Of a stretch of DNA of 64,000 bases, positions 45,031 to 56,097 are shown piece after piece (position 1 is the first letter of the stretch; the number at the start of each line of letters is the position of its first letter). The notes under the pieces were generated by a model. The model did not search any database. It was given only the letters and a program-made list of their open reading frames with translations, and had not been told where the DNA came from. Origin of the DNA: Planctomycetota bacterium. GTDB taxonomy: Bacteria > Planctomycetota > UBA8742 > UBA2392. The stretch is from contig QEVF01000013.1 in the NCBI GenBank assembly GCA_003576915.1, positions 45,629-109,628 of the forward strand. Reading direction: 5' to 3'. A program made the position numbers and the translations under genes.

Positions 45031-45627
45031 TTACGCCGCCGCGGGGTCCTTCCATTCTCCGCGCAGGGCGGCATAACAGACGGTGTCCCGGCGGCTGCCG
45101 TCGGGGTCCACGCTGTGCGAGCGCAGCACGCCTTCCTTGAGCATCCCGGCCTTCTCCGCCACACGCTGGCTGGCGCCATTGGCGCCGCTGCAGCGCCAGG
45201 CCAGCCTCAGCCAGGGCCACTCGCCGAAGCCCCAGGCCAGCAGGGCGCGCAGCACGGCGCTGCCCAGGCCGCGGTAGGCCGCATCGCCGCGAATCCACAT
45301 GCCGATCTCGGCGTTGCGCAACTCCAGGCCGCCTTCACGCAGGTGAAAGCCCGTGCCGCCCAGCAGGCGTGTCTCGTCGGGGCTCCAGATGCCCAGCACG
45401 AAATCCGTGGAGCTGAGATACCGGCCGGCAAAGTCGCGGCAGCGCCCCTCGCTCTCCTCGACGCTTTGTTGGGGCCTGGCCCACGGCATGAAGGTCTTGA
45501 GGTGCGCGTAGGAGGCGTTGACGGCTTCGGCCAGTCTTTCGCCGTCGCCGGGCCTGTAGGCGCGCACGACAAAGTCCGCGCGGGACAGGCGCTGCGGGGC
45601 CACGAGATAGTTCAAGGACTCGCCCAT
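45031..45627 (-). CDS. GNAT acetyltransferase (RimJ/RimL type)
   Basis: A 198-residue N-acetyltransferase. The acetyl-CoA-binding segment is IRGDAAYRGLGSAVLRALLAWGF (Q/RxxGxG/A form RGLGSA), preceded by the strand NAEIGMWI and followed by LAWRCSGANGASQRVAEKAGM, typical of the RimJ/RimL group that acetylates ribosomal proteins or other N-termini. The substrate is unknown. The start lies 2 bases after the dgt stop, so it is translated from the dgt transcript. Confidence 0.88.
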   Translation of the reverse strand: MGESLNYLVAPQRLSRADFVVRAYRPGDGERLAEAVNASYAHLKTFMPWARPQQSVEESEGRCRDFAGRYLSSTDFVLGIWSPDETRLLGGTGFHLREGGLELRNAEIGMWIRGDAAYRGLGSAVLRALLAWGFGEWPWLRLAWRCSGANGASQRVAEKAGMLKEGVLRSHSVDPDGSRRDTVCYAALRGEWKDPAAA

Positions 45628-45629
45628 GG

Positions 45630-46787
45630 CTACCAGGTGTCCGGGTCAAACAGCTTCTTGTACTGCTCCAGCGCGTAGCGGTCCGTCATGCCGGCGATGT
45701 AGTCGCAGACCACCCGGTGGCGGCTCTCACCCTGCTCGATGCGTCGGTGAAAACCGCCCGGCAGCAGAAACGGCTCCTCCACATAGCGCTCGAACATCTC
45801 CTTCATGAAGCGCGTGCCTTTCTCCATGCTGCGCATGACGCGGCGGTGCTTGTAGAAGCGCGCGTGCAGCATGCGCTTGAGTGCGATGACCTGCTGTTTC
45901 ATGGCCGGGCTGAACTCGATCACGGGCGGCCCGTTGTAGGCCAGCACGTCCTCGATGCATGAAAAACCGGCCTCGGCGATGCGGTGAGCGGAATGCGCCA
46001 GCAGGTCGCTGATCTGGTAGTCCTTGAGGCGACGGACGATCTGGTAGCGCAGCAGGTCTTCTTCGCCCTGACCCACGGCCTGGGCCGCTTCGCGCTCGGC
46101 CCGGGCAAACAGCTCGCTCTCCCGCGCGGCTTCGCGCGTCAACAGGCCGGAGTAGAGGCCGTCGTCAACGTCGTGGGCGTTGTAGCTGATTTCGTCGGCG
46201 AAGTTGGCAACCTGCGCCTCCAGAGAAGGAGACTCGCGCTCGACCAGCCCCTTGAACAGGGGCTTGTCGTAGTCCGTCCGGTGCTTCATCAGGCCGTAGC
46301 GCACTTCATGGGTCAGGTTCAGACCCTTGAAGGCCGGCAGGTAGCTTCGCTCGAGTTCGTCCACGATGCGCAGGCTCTGGCCGTTATGCTCATAGCCGCC
46401 ATGGTCGCGCATGAGCTCGCGCATGGCATGTTCGCCGGCATGGCCAAAGCAGGTGTGCCCCAGATCGTGGGCCAGGCTCACGGCCTCACAGACATCCTCA
46501 TTGAGGCGCAGGGCCCGGGCGATGGTGCGCGCGGCCTGCGCGACTTCCAGCGTGTGGGTCAGGCGCGTGCGGAAGTGGTCGCCCTCCCAGTTCAGGAAGA
46601 CCTGCGTCTTGTACTCGAGGCGGCGGAAGGCCGCGCAGTGGATCACGCGGTCCCGGTCGCGCTGAAAGCAGGTGCGGTAGGTGTGCTCGGCCTCGTTGAC
46701 GCGGCGCCCGCGCGACTGCGAAGCGCGCAGCGCCCAGGGCGCCAGGGCCGAGTCCTCTGCGGCCTCAATCTGCTTGCGGTCATGCAT
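45630..46787 (-). CDS. dgt: Deoxyguanosinetriphosphate triphosphohydrolase-like HD protein
   Basis: A 385-residue HD-domain enzyme that splits dNTPs (classically dGTP) into nucleoside and tripolyphosphate. Ligands are His78 (RLTHTLEV), His107-Asp108 (AHDLGH) and a downstream Asp in NFADEISYNAHDVDD. The N-terminal segment RRLEYKTQVF and the stretch HRTDYDKPLF are family features. I choose the ATG at 46787 because upstream in-frame codons overlap the divergent epimerase gene. GGGAA is upstream. It leads a two-gene operon with the acetyltransferase. Confidence 0.9.
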   Translation of the reverse strand: MHDRKQIEAAEDSALAPWALRASQSRGRRVNEAEHTYRTCFQRDRDRVIHCAAFRRLEYKTQVFLNWEGDHFRTRLTHTLEVAQAARTIARALRLNEDVCEAVSLAHDLGHTCFGHAGEHAMRELMRDHGGYEHNGQSLRIVDELERSYLPAFKGLNLTHEVRYGLMKHRTDYDKPLFKGLVERESPSLEAQVANFADEISYNAHDVDDGLYSGLLTREAARESELFARAEREAAQAVGQGEEDLLRYQIVRRLKDYQISDLLAHSAHRIAEAGFSCIEDVLAYNGPPVIEFSPAMKQQVIALKRMLHARFYKHRRVMRSMEKGTRFMKEMFERYVEEPFLLPGGFHRRIEQGESRHRVVCDYIAGMTDRYALEQYKKLFDPDTW

Positions 46788-46832
46788 GCAGTTCCCGTAA
46801 TACAAGACACAGCGACGGCAACAAGGGCCCTC

Positions 46833-47888
46833 ATGCGCGTCCTCATTCTGGGTGGTACGGCGTTCATCGGCGCGGCTGCGGCGCGCCGGCTTCACACGCT
46901 GGGGCACGAGGTCATCGTGTTCCATCGCGGCAGGACCCGAAGCCCCCTGCCGCCCGGGATACGCCACGTGCTGGGCGACCGGCGCGAATGGAGCACCCAC
47001 GCCCCGGAACTGGCAGCCCTGAAGCCCGACGTGCTCCTCGACATGCTGGCCATGACCGCCCAGGATGCCCGCGAGGCCGTGGCGGCCTTCGCCGGCGTGG
47101 CGCGCCGCGCCGTGGTGATTTCAAGTTGCGACGTGTATCGCGCCTTTGGCGTGCTCAACGGCAGCGAAAGCGGCGCGCCGGACCCCCTGCCCCTGACCGA
47201 GAAATCGCCCCTGCGCGAGAGGCTTTACCCCTACCGAGGCAGCAAGCCCCGGCCCGAAGACCACCCCCAGCGCTGGATGGACCACTACGACAAGATTCTC
47301 GTCGAGCGCGCCTACCACGAAGACAGGCGCCTGCCCGCCACCATTTTGCGCCTGCCCATGGTTTACGGCGAGCGCGACCGCCAGCACCGCATGTTCCCCT
47401 ACCTCAAACGCATGGCCGACGGCCGCCCCGGCATCCTCCTTCAGGACAGCGTGGCCCCCTGGCGCGGCTGTCGCGGCTACGTTGAAAACATGGCTGAGGC
47501 CATCGCGCTGTGCGTCGTTCACCCCTCGGCCGCCGGCAGGATCTATCACGTGGCCGACCGCGACTCGCCCGCCGAACGCGACTGGATCAAGGCCATCGGG
47601 CGCGCCATGGGCTGGGTCGGTCGTGTTTACGAGTTGCCCGAAGAGGAACTGCCCATGGACCTGCAGGCCGGCATGAACCCCGCCCAGGAGCTGGTGCTGG
47701 ACTCAAGCCGCATCCGCCAGGATCTGGGCTACAGCGAAAGCGTGCCCTTTGAGGAGTCCGTGCGCCGCACGGCAGCGTGGGAGCGCGACAACTACCCCGA
47801 GGCGTTCGATGCCGCACGCTTCAATTACGCCGAGGAGAACGAAGTTCTGGCGCGCATCATCAGGCGCGAGCGTGAAAAGGAGCCCTGA
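46833..47888 (+). CDS. NAD-dependent epimerase/dehydratase family protein
   Basis: A 351-residue short-chain dehydrogenase. The NAD(P) site GGTAFIG lies at residues 7-13, and strand-end DLDMLAM and SSCDVYRAFG follow. The usual YxxxK is seen as YDKIL-type sequence (HYDKILVERAY), which is not canonical; the family's catalytic Tyr may differ. It resembles the extended SDR group that includes chloroplast CSP41-like and nucleoside-sugar epimerases. It diverges from dgt with 45 bases between. The substrate is unknown. Confidence 0.82.
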   Translation: MRVLILGGTAFIGAAAARRLHTLGHEVIVFHRGRTRSPLPPGIRHVLGDRREWSTHAPELAALKPDVLLDMLAMTAQDAREAVAAFAGVARRAVVISSCDVYRAFGVLNGSESGAPDPLPLTEKSPLRERLYPYRGSKPRPEDHPQRWMDHYDKILVERAYHEDRRLPATILRLPMVYGERDRQHRMFPYLKRMADGRPGILLQDSVAPWRGCRGYVENMAEAIALCVVHPSAAGRIYHVADRDSPAERDWIKAIGRAMGWVGRVYELPEEELPMDLQAGMNPAQELVLDSSRIRQDLGYSESVPFEESVRRTAAWERDNYPEAFDAARFNYAEENEVLARIIRREREKEP

Positions 47889-48069
47889 AGGGTCCAAGCG
47901 GCAAGGCCGCGCGCCCGCCGGCACAGCACACGCAAGTTCTGAATCATCCCCCGCCAGTCATGGCGCGGGATGCTGCCGCGATCTCCCATCGCACGACCGG
48001 CCTGGCGGCCAGGGCTGAAATCCAGCGTTGCAGTGCCAGAGCCGCGCTTGACTCCCCAATCCTGCCAGC

Positions 48070-48098
48070 TTGACAGGGTCATGATTTGCCGCATGATT
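48070..48098 (+). promoter_or_regulatory. Possible promoter of the NtrC-type regulator pair
   Basis: A perfect -35 TTGACA at 48070-48075, but the -10 region (CATGAT or ATGATT at 48092-48098) is poor. If used, transcription would start almost at the ATG at 48105. Confidence 0.25.
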
Positions 48099-48104
48099 CG
48101 CGTC

Positions 48105-49460
48105 ATGGCGAATCTGCTCATAGTGGATGACGAAGACTTCATGCGCGACAGTCTGGGCGCGATCTTGACCAAGGCGGGCCACGGCGTCGTGGCGGCCAAA
48201 GACGGGCTTGCCGCCGAGAAGAAGCTCGATGAGCGCACATTCGACTGCGTCATCACGGACCTGAAGATGCCGCGCATGGACGGGCTGGAGTTGCTCAAGC
48301 GCGTCCGGGCGCGGGGCCAGACTCCGGTCATCGTGATCACGGCCCACGGCACCATCGACACCGCCATTGAGGCCATGAAGGGGGGCGCGGCTGATTTCGT
48401 GCAGAAGCCCTTCGGCGCCGAAGAGATTCTGGCGCGGCTGGACAAGGCCCTGGGTCTGGCGCGCCTGCAGCGGGAGGCCGCCAATCTGCGTGAGCTGGCC
48501 AGCGAGCAGCGCCCCATGATCGGGGGCGAGTCTTCCGCCATGCGCGAGCTCAAGGCCGCCATCGAGCGCATGGCCCAGAGCGACGCCACGGTGCTCATCG
48601 CCGGCGAGAGCGGCACGGGCAAGGAAGTCACGGCGCGGGCCATTCACGCCGCCTCGCCGCGCCGCCACATGCCCTTTGTGGCGGTCAACTGCGCAGCCCT
48701 GAGTGCCGGCCTGCTGGAAAGCGAGCTGTTCGGCCACGAGAAGGGCGCATTTACCGGCGCCGAGCGCCAGCGCAAGGGGCGCTTTGAGCTGGCCGAGGGC
48801 GGCACGCTGCTGCTGGATGAAGTCAGCGAGATCGACTCGGGCCTGCAGGCCAAGCTGTTGCGCGTGTTGCAGGAGCGGGTCTTTGAGCGCGTGGGCTCCA
48901 GCGAGCCGCTGTGGGCCAATGTGCGCGTGATTGCCACGACGAACCGCGATCTCGCCGAGCACATCCGCTTGGGCAAGTTCCGCGAAGACCTCTATTTCCG
49001 CCTCAACGTGCTGCCCCTGAAGCTGCCCGCCCTGCGCGAACGCCGCGAGGAGATCCTGCCCCTGGCCCGGCACTTCCTGGAGCGCCACGCGCGCAAGCTG
49101 GGACGGGCGACGCCGCGCCTGTCGTCGGATGGTGAGGCGAAGCTGAAGTCCTACCGCTGGCCGGGCAATGTGCGCGAACTGGAGAATACGCTGGAGCGCA
49201 TCTGCGTTCTGGAGAGCGGCGAAACGCTCGATGGCGCCGTGCTGGAGCGCTACCTGTCGGTGGGCGGGGGCGGGGCCTCGTCCGGAGGGTTTGCGGGCTA
49301 CGCCCCGGGCGTGGTGCCGAGCCTCGAGGATGTGGAGCGCGACCTGATGGCCTACGCGCTCAAGATGCTGGGCGGCGACAAGAACCTGGTGGCGGAGAAG
49401 CTGGGCATCACGACCAAGACGCTGCGGGCGAAGATCCGGAAGTGGAATCTGCAGGGCTGA
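48105..49460 (+). CDS. Sigma-54-dependent response regulator, first of a tandem pair
   Basis: A 451-residue NtrC-type activator. The receiver domain has Asp8-Asp9, the phosphoacceptor Asp52 (VITDLKMP) and Lys101. The AAA+ domain has GESGTGKE (167-174), GAFTGA (214-219) that contacts sigma-54, LLLDEVSEID (Walker B) and WPGNVREL. A Fis-type helix-turn-helix ends the protein (NLVAEKLGITTKTLRAKIRK). I start at 48105 by family length; 48081 and 48093 are also open. No histidine kinase is next to it. Confidence 0.93.
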   Translation: MANLLIVDDEDFMRDSLGAILTKAGHGVVAAKDGLAAEKKLDERTFDCVITDLKMPRMDGLELLKRVRARGQTPVIVITAHGTIDTAIEAMKGGAADFVQKPFGAEEILARLDKALGLARLQREAANLRELASEQRPMIGGESSAMRELKAAIERMAQSDATVLIAGESGTGKEVTARAIHAASPRRHMPFVAVNCAALSAGLLESELFGHEKGAFTGAERQRKGRFELAEGGTLLLDEVSEIDSGLQAKLLRVLQERVFERVGSSEPLWANVRVIATTNRDLAEHIRLGKFREDLYFRLNVLPLKLPALRERREEILPLARHFLERHARKLGRATPRLSSDGEAKLKSYRWPGNVRELENTLERICVLESGETLDGAVLERYLSVGGGGASSGGFAGYAPGVVPSLEDVERDLMAYALKMLGGDKNLVAEKLGITTKTLRAKIRKWNLQG

Positions 49461-49461
49461 A

Positions 49462-50874
<1,413 letters not shown>

Positions 50875-51003
50875 CCGCACCTCCGGGGCCTGGCCGCCCA
50901 CACCTGCCGCGACCGCCGCCTTGATGCCCCGCCGGGGCGCAACCGTGACTCGCCAAGACCCTCAGTTTCGCTATGCTGCCCGCCAACGTTCGAGACGATT
51001 TCG

Positions 51004-52047
51004 ATGAGTGAACAGAAATTCCGCGTCGGCATCGCCGGCGCCACCGGTTACATCGGCTCTGAGGCCATGCGGCTGTGCGCCACGCATCCCCGCCTTGACA
51101 TCGCGTGGGTCACCAGCGAGTCCTCCGCCGGACGCAAGGTCCATGAACTCTTTCCCAACCTGCGCGGCTATGTGCGCGACGAATTCCGCGCCTTTGAACC
51201 GGAGCTTCTGGGCGAGTGCGACGCAGCCATTCTCTGCCTGCCCCACGGCGGCGCCATGGAGCTGGCCCCGGCGGCCATCGAGAAGTACCCGGCGGTAAAG
51301 CTGGTGGACTGCTCGGGCGACTTCCGTACCAGCGAGTTCGAACTGTGGGAGCGCTTCTACGAGCGAAAGCACACCGCCCGCGAGTATCAGTCGCGCTTCG
51401 TTTACGGCCTCACGGAGTTCAACCGTGAAGCCGTGCGCAACGCCCAGTACGTCTCGAACCCGGGGTGCTTTGCCACCAGCATCCAGCTCGTGCTGGCGCC
51501 CTTTGCCCGACACGGCCAGCTTCAGGGCGACATTCACGTCAGTTCCATCACCGGCAGCTCGGGCTCGGGCAACAAGCCGGGCCAGACCACCCACCACCCC
51601 GAGCGCGGCCAGAACGTGCGGGCCTACAAAGTGCTCGAACACCAGCATCTGGTGGAGATGGTCCCCTTCCTGCACAGTCTCAGTGCGAAGAACGACTTTG
51701 ACCTGTTCTTCGTGCCGCACAGCGGGCCCTTCGTGCGCGGCATCTTCACGACGGTGTTCATGCCGCTCAACGAGAAGCTGACCATGGCCAGCGTGGATGC
51801 CCTGGTGCGCGAGTGCTACGGCAACGAGTGGTTCGTGCAGATGGTGAGCGGCACACCCGAAATGCGCCTGGTAACCCACAGCAACCACGCCCAGGTCACC
51901 TATCGCGTCAGCGGCAACCTGCTGGTGGGCATGTGCGCCATTGACAATCTCGTCAAGGGCGGCGCGGGCCAGGCCGTGCAGAACCTCAATCTCATGCTGG
52001 GGCTCGAAGAAACGGCGGGCCTGCTGCAGCCGGCCGCCTTTGTGTAG
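51004..52047 (+). CDS. argC: N-acetyl-gamma-glutamyl-phosphate reductase
   Basis: Third step of arginine synthesis: NADPH-dependent reduction of N-acetylglutamyl phosphate to the semialdehyde. The 347-residue protein has the NADP site GATGYIG (12-18), the catalytic Cys155 in SNPGCFATS, the substrate loop SSGSGNKPGQTTHHPER and the C-terminal GTPEMRLVTHSNHAQV, with the HSNHAQV strand. A LysY-type role in lysine synthesis by the aminoadipate route uses the same fold and cannot be ruled out. No other arg gene is close. Confidence 0.9.
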   Translation: MSEQKFRVGIAGATGYIGSEAMRLCATHPRLDIAWVTSESSAGRKVHELFPNLRGYVRDEFRAFEPELLGECDAAILCLPHGGAMELAPAAIEKYPAVKLVDCSGDFRTSEFELWERFYERKHTAREYQSRFVYGLTEFNREAVRNAQYVSNPGCFATSIQLVLAPFARHGQLQGDIHVSSITGSSGSGNKPGQTTHHPERGQNVRAYKVLEHQHLVEMVPFLHSLSAKNDFDLFFVPHSGPFVRGIFTTVFMPLNEKLTMASVDALVRECYGNEWFVQMVSGTPEMRLVTHSNHAQVTYRVSGNLLVGMCAIDNLVKGGAGQAVQNLNLMLGLEETAGLLQPAAFV

Positions 52048-52148
52048 CACCCACGCGCTCGATGCGACAATAATCCGCCTTGGCGCTTTCGCCCCCCTGG
52101 AGCAGGGTCTAATCTGTGACCCTGCTCTCGGGGCCCTTGGAGCATCCC

Positions 52149-53771
52149 ATGTCCGGCTACACCAATCCCAACTTTGATCAGTACGGCAAGCCCTCTGGCG
52201 GGCCGCCGCAACCTCAGAAACCTCAGCAACCCATGCCCGCGCAGCCCCAGCCGCGCCAGGGCATCCCGCCCTATCAGGGCCCGGTGCCGAGGGGGCTGCC
52301 GCCGGGCGTGGTGCCGCCGGGAACCTACGTGCCGCCTCCCGGGACGCCTGCGGGCTTTGGCCCGCCGGGAGCCATGCCTCCCTTTCCGCCGGGGCAGCCC
52401 TTTGCCCGGCCCGTGAAGCGGGGGCCAAGCCCCGGCCTGGGCGTGCTCAAGCTGCTGTTTGGCCTGTTCGTGGCGCTGGTGGGCGGAATTCTGCTGGTGC
52501 AGCAGGGCCACGGCGGATTGGGCGAAGCGGCAGCCGGGGGTATTCCCCTGGGTGCGGGATTGGCCCTGGCCGCGGCCGGCGTCGCCAACATGGGCCGCCG
52601 GGCTCTGGGCGTGAAGTCCCTGGTGCTCTGGCTGGTGATGGCCGTGGTGGCCACTGGGGCAGGACCCACGGTGAGCGACGCGTTCTACACGTCCAAGGAG
52701 GCCGAAGTCTTCGAGCGTGCCAAGAACTACAGTTACAACACCTGGTCCTACGACTACTTCAACGAGAATGAAATCCCGCGCAAGTTCTGGCGCGAGGACG
52801 CCTACGCCGAAAGCCTGAAGACCTCGGCGCGCTACGCCACGGGCGCCAAGAACGTGGCCTCCATGCGCTCCGTCATCGGCCTGGCCAACTGGCTGGAAAG
52901 CGACCGCAGCCGGCCCTTCCCCGCATCGGTCGGCTACAGCGATCAGTATTTCAAGGAAGCGCCCAAGCACGCAGGATACGCCGAGGCCCGCAAGATGTGC
53001 GGTGATGCCCTGCTTGCCATCTACGACGCTGCCCTCACCAAGCTCGCCAAGCCGGCTGCCAAGGATGACAAGGCGGAGTTCGAGGCCGACGAAAAACTGC
53101 GCTCGGCCTTCGTGGCCCTGCTCAAGCAGCTTTCCGTGGCCGAGGACGCCACCGTCTACGTCAAGTTCAGCAACAGCGTTGACCTTGCGCCTCCCCAGGG
53201 CGTCGATGCCGTGCTCAAGCAGTATCAGCAGTCCGACATCGCGCTCAGCAGGTTCCCTGACGGCAACGCCCCTGTGATCTCCGAGGGCGAGGCCTTCTCG
53301 CCAAAGTTTGACAACAAGCGCCGCGACACGGCCCTCAAGGCCCTGCAGGAAGCGTTCTCGAAGGTCTTTGACGCCAGCCTGTTGACCCTCGCGCCCCTGC
53401 CGCCCGGGCAGTCCCCCACGGGCAAGCCGGTCTTCGAGCTGAGTTCCAGCATTTTCCGGCGCAAGAGCTTCTACACCTACACCCAGACCAAAGACCAGAA
53501 CGAGGAGTTCATCGGCCTGCTCTTTGCCATCTACGTGGACTGGGTGTTCACCGTCTCCGACGGCGCCGGCGCCAAGCTCTACGAAAACAAGACGCAGAGC
53601 ATTGCGGGCTCGCGCATCGCCATCGACACCAAGCCCACGGATCCCGAGTTCGCCCCCTACAGCATCATGATGGACTCCGCCTACTACAACTTCAGCCGCG
53701 AGATCACGGGCAAGTTCGGCCTCGTGCCGCCCGCCATGCGCACCAGCTTCGCCTACGAAGCCGCGCGCTGA
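52149..53771 (+). CDS. Pro-rich membrane protein, unknown function
   Basis: A 540-residue protein. The first 85 residues are Pro/Gln/Gly-rich (YGKPSGGPPQPQKPQ..., PPGTYVPPPGTP) and probably cytoplasmic and disordered. Three membrane helices follow (about 95-175; LKLLFGLFVALVGGILL, GAGLALAAAGVA, LVLWLVMAVVAT). The remaining 360 residues are mixed helical and beta, with many Lys, Tyr and Asp. GGAG precedes the ATG at 52149, which I prefer to the upstream in-frame codon at 52116. No family was recognised. Confidence 0.7.
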   Translation: MSGYTNPNFDQYGKPSGGPPQPQKPQQPMPAQPQPRQGIPPYQGPVPRGLPPGVVPPGTYVPPPGTPAGFGPPGAMPPFPPGQPFARPVKRGPSPGLGVLKLLFGLFVALVGGILLVQQGHGGLGEAAAGGIPLGAGLALAAAGVANMGRRALGVKSLVLWLVMAVVATGAGPTVSDAFYTSKEAEVFERAKNYSYNTWSYDYFNENEIPRKFWREDAYAESLKTSARYATGAKNVASMRSVIGLANWLESDRSRPFPASVGYSDQYFKEAPKHAGYAEARKMCGDALLAIYDAALTKLAKPAAKDDKAEFEADEKLRSAFVALLKQLSVAEDATVYVKFSNSVDLAPPQGVDAVLKQYQQSDIALSRFPDGNAPVISEGEAFSPKFDNKRRDTALKALQEAFSKVFDASLLTLAPLPPGQSPTGKPVFELSSSIFRRKSFYTYTQTKDQNEEFIGLLFAIYVDWVFTVSDGAGAKLYENKTQSIAGSRIAIDTKPTDPEFAPYSIMMDSAYYNFSREITGKFGLVPPAMRTSFAYEAAR

Positions 53772-53787
53772 TCTGACCTGGTCTGAC

Positions 53788-53820
53788 ACCAAGGCGCGGC
53801 CTGGCCGCGCCTTGGTCATT
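53788..53820. terminator. Bidirectional terminator between converging genes
   Basis: A 13-bp perfect stem (53788-53800 with 53804-53816) with loop CTG, then CATTT. It separates the Pro-rich membrane protein gene and cls. Confidence 0.8.
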
Positions 53821-55256
53821 TACAGAAGCGGGGCAGCGAGGCGAGCCACTTCTTCAAAAGCCCTGGCGGTCAGGCTGCGCTTGCGAAAGCCGCGCAGCGT
53901 CACCTGGCGGGCGCGTTTGAGCTCGCTGTCGAAGCGCTCGTAGAAGAGCCGGATGTCCTCAGGACTGTCAAAGCTCGCGGTCACCTCGAAGTTGAGCCGC
54001 AGTGAACGGTTGTCGAGATTGGCCGAGCCGATGGTGGCCCAGGCATGGTCGGCGAGCACCATCTTGGCGTGCATCATGCCGCGCTGATACTCGAACAGCT
54101 TGACGCCGGAACTGAGCAGTTCGTCCCAGTAATAGCGCGAAGCCCAGTAGGTCAGCCAGGAGTCCGGCGGCTTGCCCTGGGTGAGGATGGTGACGTCCAC
54201 GCCGCGCATGGCCGCGGTCTTGAGGGCCTCGCGCATGGCCAGGTCCGGAACGAGATAGGGCGTGGCGATCTTGAGGTTCTTGTCGGCGCTGGTGATGGCC
54301 GCAAAATAGGCCTGGCGCAGGGCGTGCTGCTCGTCGTCGGGGCCGCCGGAAAGAATCTGGACGCGGGAACTCCCGCAGGGCTCGATCACGGGAAAGCACT
54401 CGGCGGCCTCGGGCATGTGGCCCGTGGCGAAGTCCCAGTCCTCCAGGAACACGCGCTGGACTTCATTGACGGCCGGTCCGGCAATGCGCAGGTGGGCGTC
54501 GGCCCAGTGGCGGTTCTTGAAGCGGCGGCCGGCGTACTCCTCGCCCACGTTCAGGCCGCCCAGAAAGCCGACGCGGCCGTCCACGACCACAATCTTGCGG
54601 TGGTTGCGCATGTTGGGAAACGTCGCCTTGAACCAGGGCAACAGGGGCATGAACACCGCGCCCTCGCCGCCGGCCTTCTTCAACTGGCGTATGGTCCGCC
54701 AGTTCCCGAAGGAACCCACGGCATCGACCAGCAGGCGCACCTTGATGCCGGCCCGGGCCCGCTCGATCATGGCGTCGAGCAGTTCGCGGCCCAGGCGGTC
54801 ATCGCGGAAGATGTACTCCTCGACGTGCACGTGGTGCTTTGCGGCGCTGATGGCTTCAATGATGGCGTCAAAGGCGGGCTGGCCGTGGTCCAGCAGCTTG
54901 ACGTCGTTGCCCCCCATGATGGGCGGGGCGCCCGCGTTTTCCGCCAGCAGGCCCAGCCCCTGCCAGCCCTTGCGCGCGTCCATGGTGGCGACAGCCTGCG
55001 AGTCCGTGAGCTGGCGCCTGAACAGGTCACGAACGTTGCGCGCCTGGGCGGCCTTGCGCTTGAGCCGGCGGGGAATGCGCTCAAGCCCGAACAGCAGGAA
55101 AGCCACAAGGCCGATCACCGGCAGAAAAATGATGGCCAGCGACCAGGCAATGGCGCTGGGCGCGTCGCGCTTGCGCGATACCGCCAGGGCCACGCCGCCC
55201 AGCTCAGCCAGGTAGATGGCCGCGGCGATCAGCGTGGCGATCAGGGTCTGCGTCAA
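53820..55256 (-). CDS. cls: Cardiolipin synthase
   Basis: A 478-residue membrane enzyme that joins two phosphatidylglycerols into cardiolipin and glycerol. Two N-terminal helices (about 1-60) anchor it. Two HKD motifs are present: NHRKIVVVDG (His219, Lys221, Asp226) and MHAKMVLAD near 400, each followed by GSxN/GLN motifs. The start is TTG at 55256 with CGGAG upstream. A YbhP-like phosphoesterase gene lies on the other strand next to it, as also found beside clsB of enteric bacteria. Confidence 0.93.
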   Translation of the reverse strand: MTQTLIATLIAAAIYLAELGGVALAVSRKRDAPSAIAWSLAIIFLPVIGLVAFLLFGLERIPRRLKRKAAQARNVRDLFRRQLTDSQAVATMDARKGWQGLGLLAENAGAPPIMGGNDVKLLDHGQPAFDAIIEAISAAKHHVHVEEYIFRDDRLGRELLDAMIERARAGIKVRLLVDAVGSFGNWRTIRQLKKAGGEGAVFMPLLPWFKATFPNMRNHRKIVVVDGRVGFLGGLNVGEEYAGRRFKNRHWADAHLRIAGPAVNEVQRVFLEDWDFATGHMPEAAECFPVIEPCGSSRVQILSGGPDDEQHALRQAYFAAITSADKNLKIATPYLVPDLAMREALKTAAMRGVDVTILTQGKPPDSWLTYWASRYYWDELLSSGVKLFEYQRGMMHAKMVLADHAWATIGSANLDNRSLRLNFEVTASFDSPEDIRLFYERFDSELKRARQVTLRGFRKRSLTARAFEEVARLAAPLL

Positions 55257-55325
55257 GCGCTACTCCGTTGGAAGGACGCGCCGCGCTGCTAGCCTATCAG
55301 ATGGCGAGGACGTTGGCAGGAAGCG

Positions 55326-56033
55326 ATGCGGCTGCTGAGCTACAACATCCACAAAGGTATCGGCGGCACGGACCGGCTCTACCGCATCGAGCGCATCGTC
55401 GCGGTCATTGAGTCGCAGCAGCCTGACATCGTGTGCCTCCAGGAAGTGGACCGCAACGTCAAGCGCTCCCGCTTCCACGATCAGCCTCACCTGCTGGCCG
55501 AGCGGCTCAAGGCCCTCGACTTCTGCTACCAGCTCAACGTTCACCTCAAGGCCGGCGGCTACGGCAACCTGGTGCTGTCCCGCTGGCCCCTCGCGGCCAA
55601 GCACCACATCAGCCTGCGCCTCAACAGCAAGAAGCCGCGCGGGGCCCAGCTCACCGTGATCGAGACGCCCCGCGGCCGGCTGCACCTCGTCAACTGGCAT
55701 TTGGGCCTGGCAGGGGGCGAGCGGCACTGGCAGGCCCGGCACCTGCTGGCCCACTCCCTGTTCAAGGAGAACGAGGGCCTGCCCACGCTGATTGCCGGCG
55801 ACACCAACGACTGGCGCAACGTGCTGCAACGCGACGTGTTTGCCTCCCACGGCTTTGAACACTTTTCAGCACCGCCCCACCACTTCCGCAGCTTCCCCGC
55901 CTACTTCCCCCTGGGCTCCCTCGACAAAGCCTTCGGGCGCGGCATCAAGTCTGCCCATGTCAAGGTGGCCAAGGGCGGCCTGGCCCGCTGGGCCAGCGAC
56001 CACCTGCCGCTGATCGTGGACTTCGAAATCTGA
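55326..56033 (+). CDS. Endonuclease/exonuclease/phosphatase family protein (YbhP-like)
   Basis: A 235-residue metal-dependent phosphoesterase: YNIHKGIGG (Asn-His near 7-8), LQEVDRN (catalytic Glu near 40), VNWHLGLAGGERHWQ, GDTNDW (Asp-Asn) and SDHLPL (Asp-His) at the end. In other bacteria YbhP sits beside cardiolipin synthase ClsB; the same adjacency here suggests a role in phospholipid metabolism, but the substrate is unknown. No signal peptide. Gene order and the family assignment agree. Confidence 0.87.
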   Translation: MRLLSYNIHKGIGGTDRLYRIERIVAVIESQQPDIVCLQEVDRNVKRSRFHDQPHLLAERLKALDFCYQLNVHLKAGGYGNLVLSRWPLAAKHHISLRLNSKKPRGAQLTVIETPRGRLHLVNWHLGLAGGERHWQARHLLAHSLFKENEGLPTLIAGDTNDWRNVLQRDVFASHGFEHFSAPPHHFRSFPAYFPLGSLDKAFGRGIKSAHVKVAKGGLARWASDHLPLIVDFEI

Positions 56034-56097
56034 GGAAACCGGCTCTGGCCGGGACGCCGCCGCTCGCGGCCCCGAAAAAAATGTTCTAATCACAGCC

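Noticed and set aside
45984..46832. N-terminal extension of the epimerase frame by about 280 residues
   Set aside because: The extension is antisense to dgt, and the Rossmann motif begins directly at the ATG at 46833.
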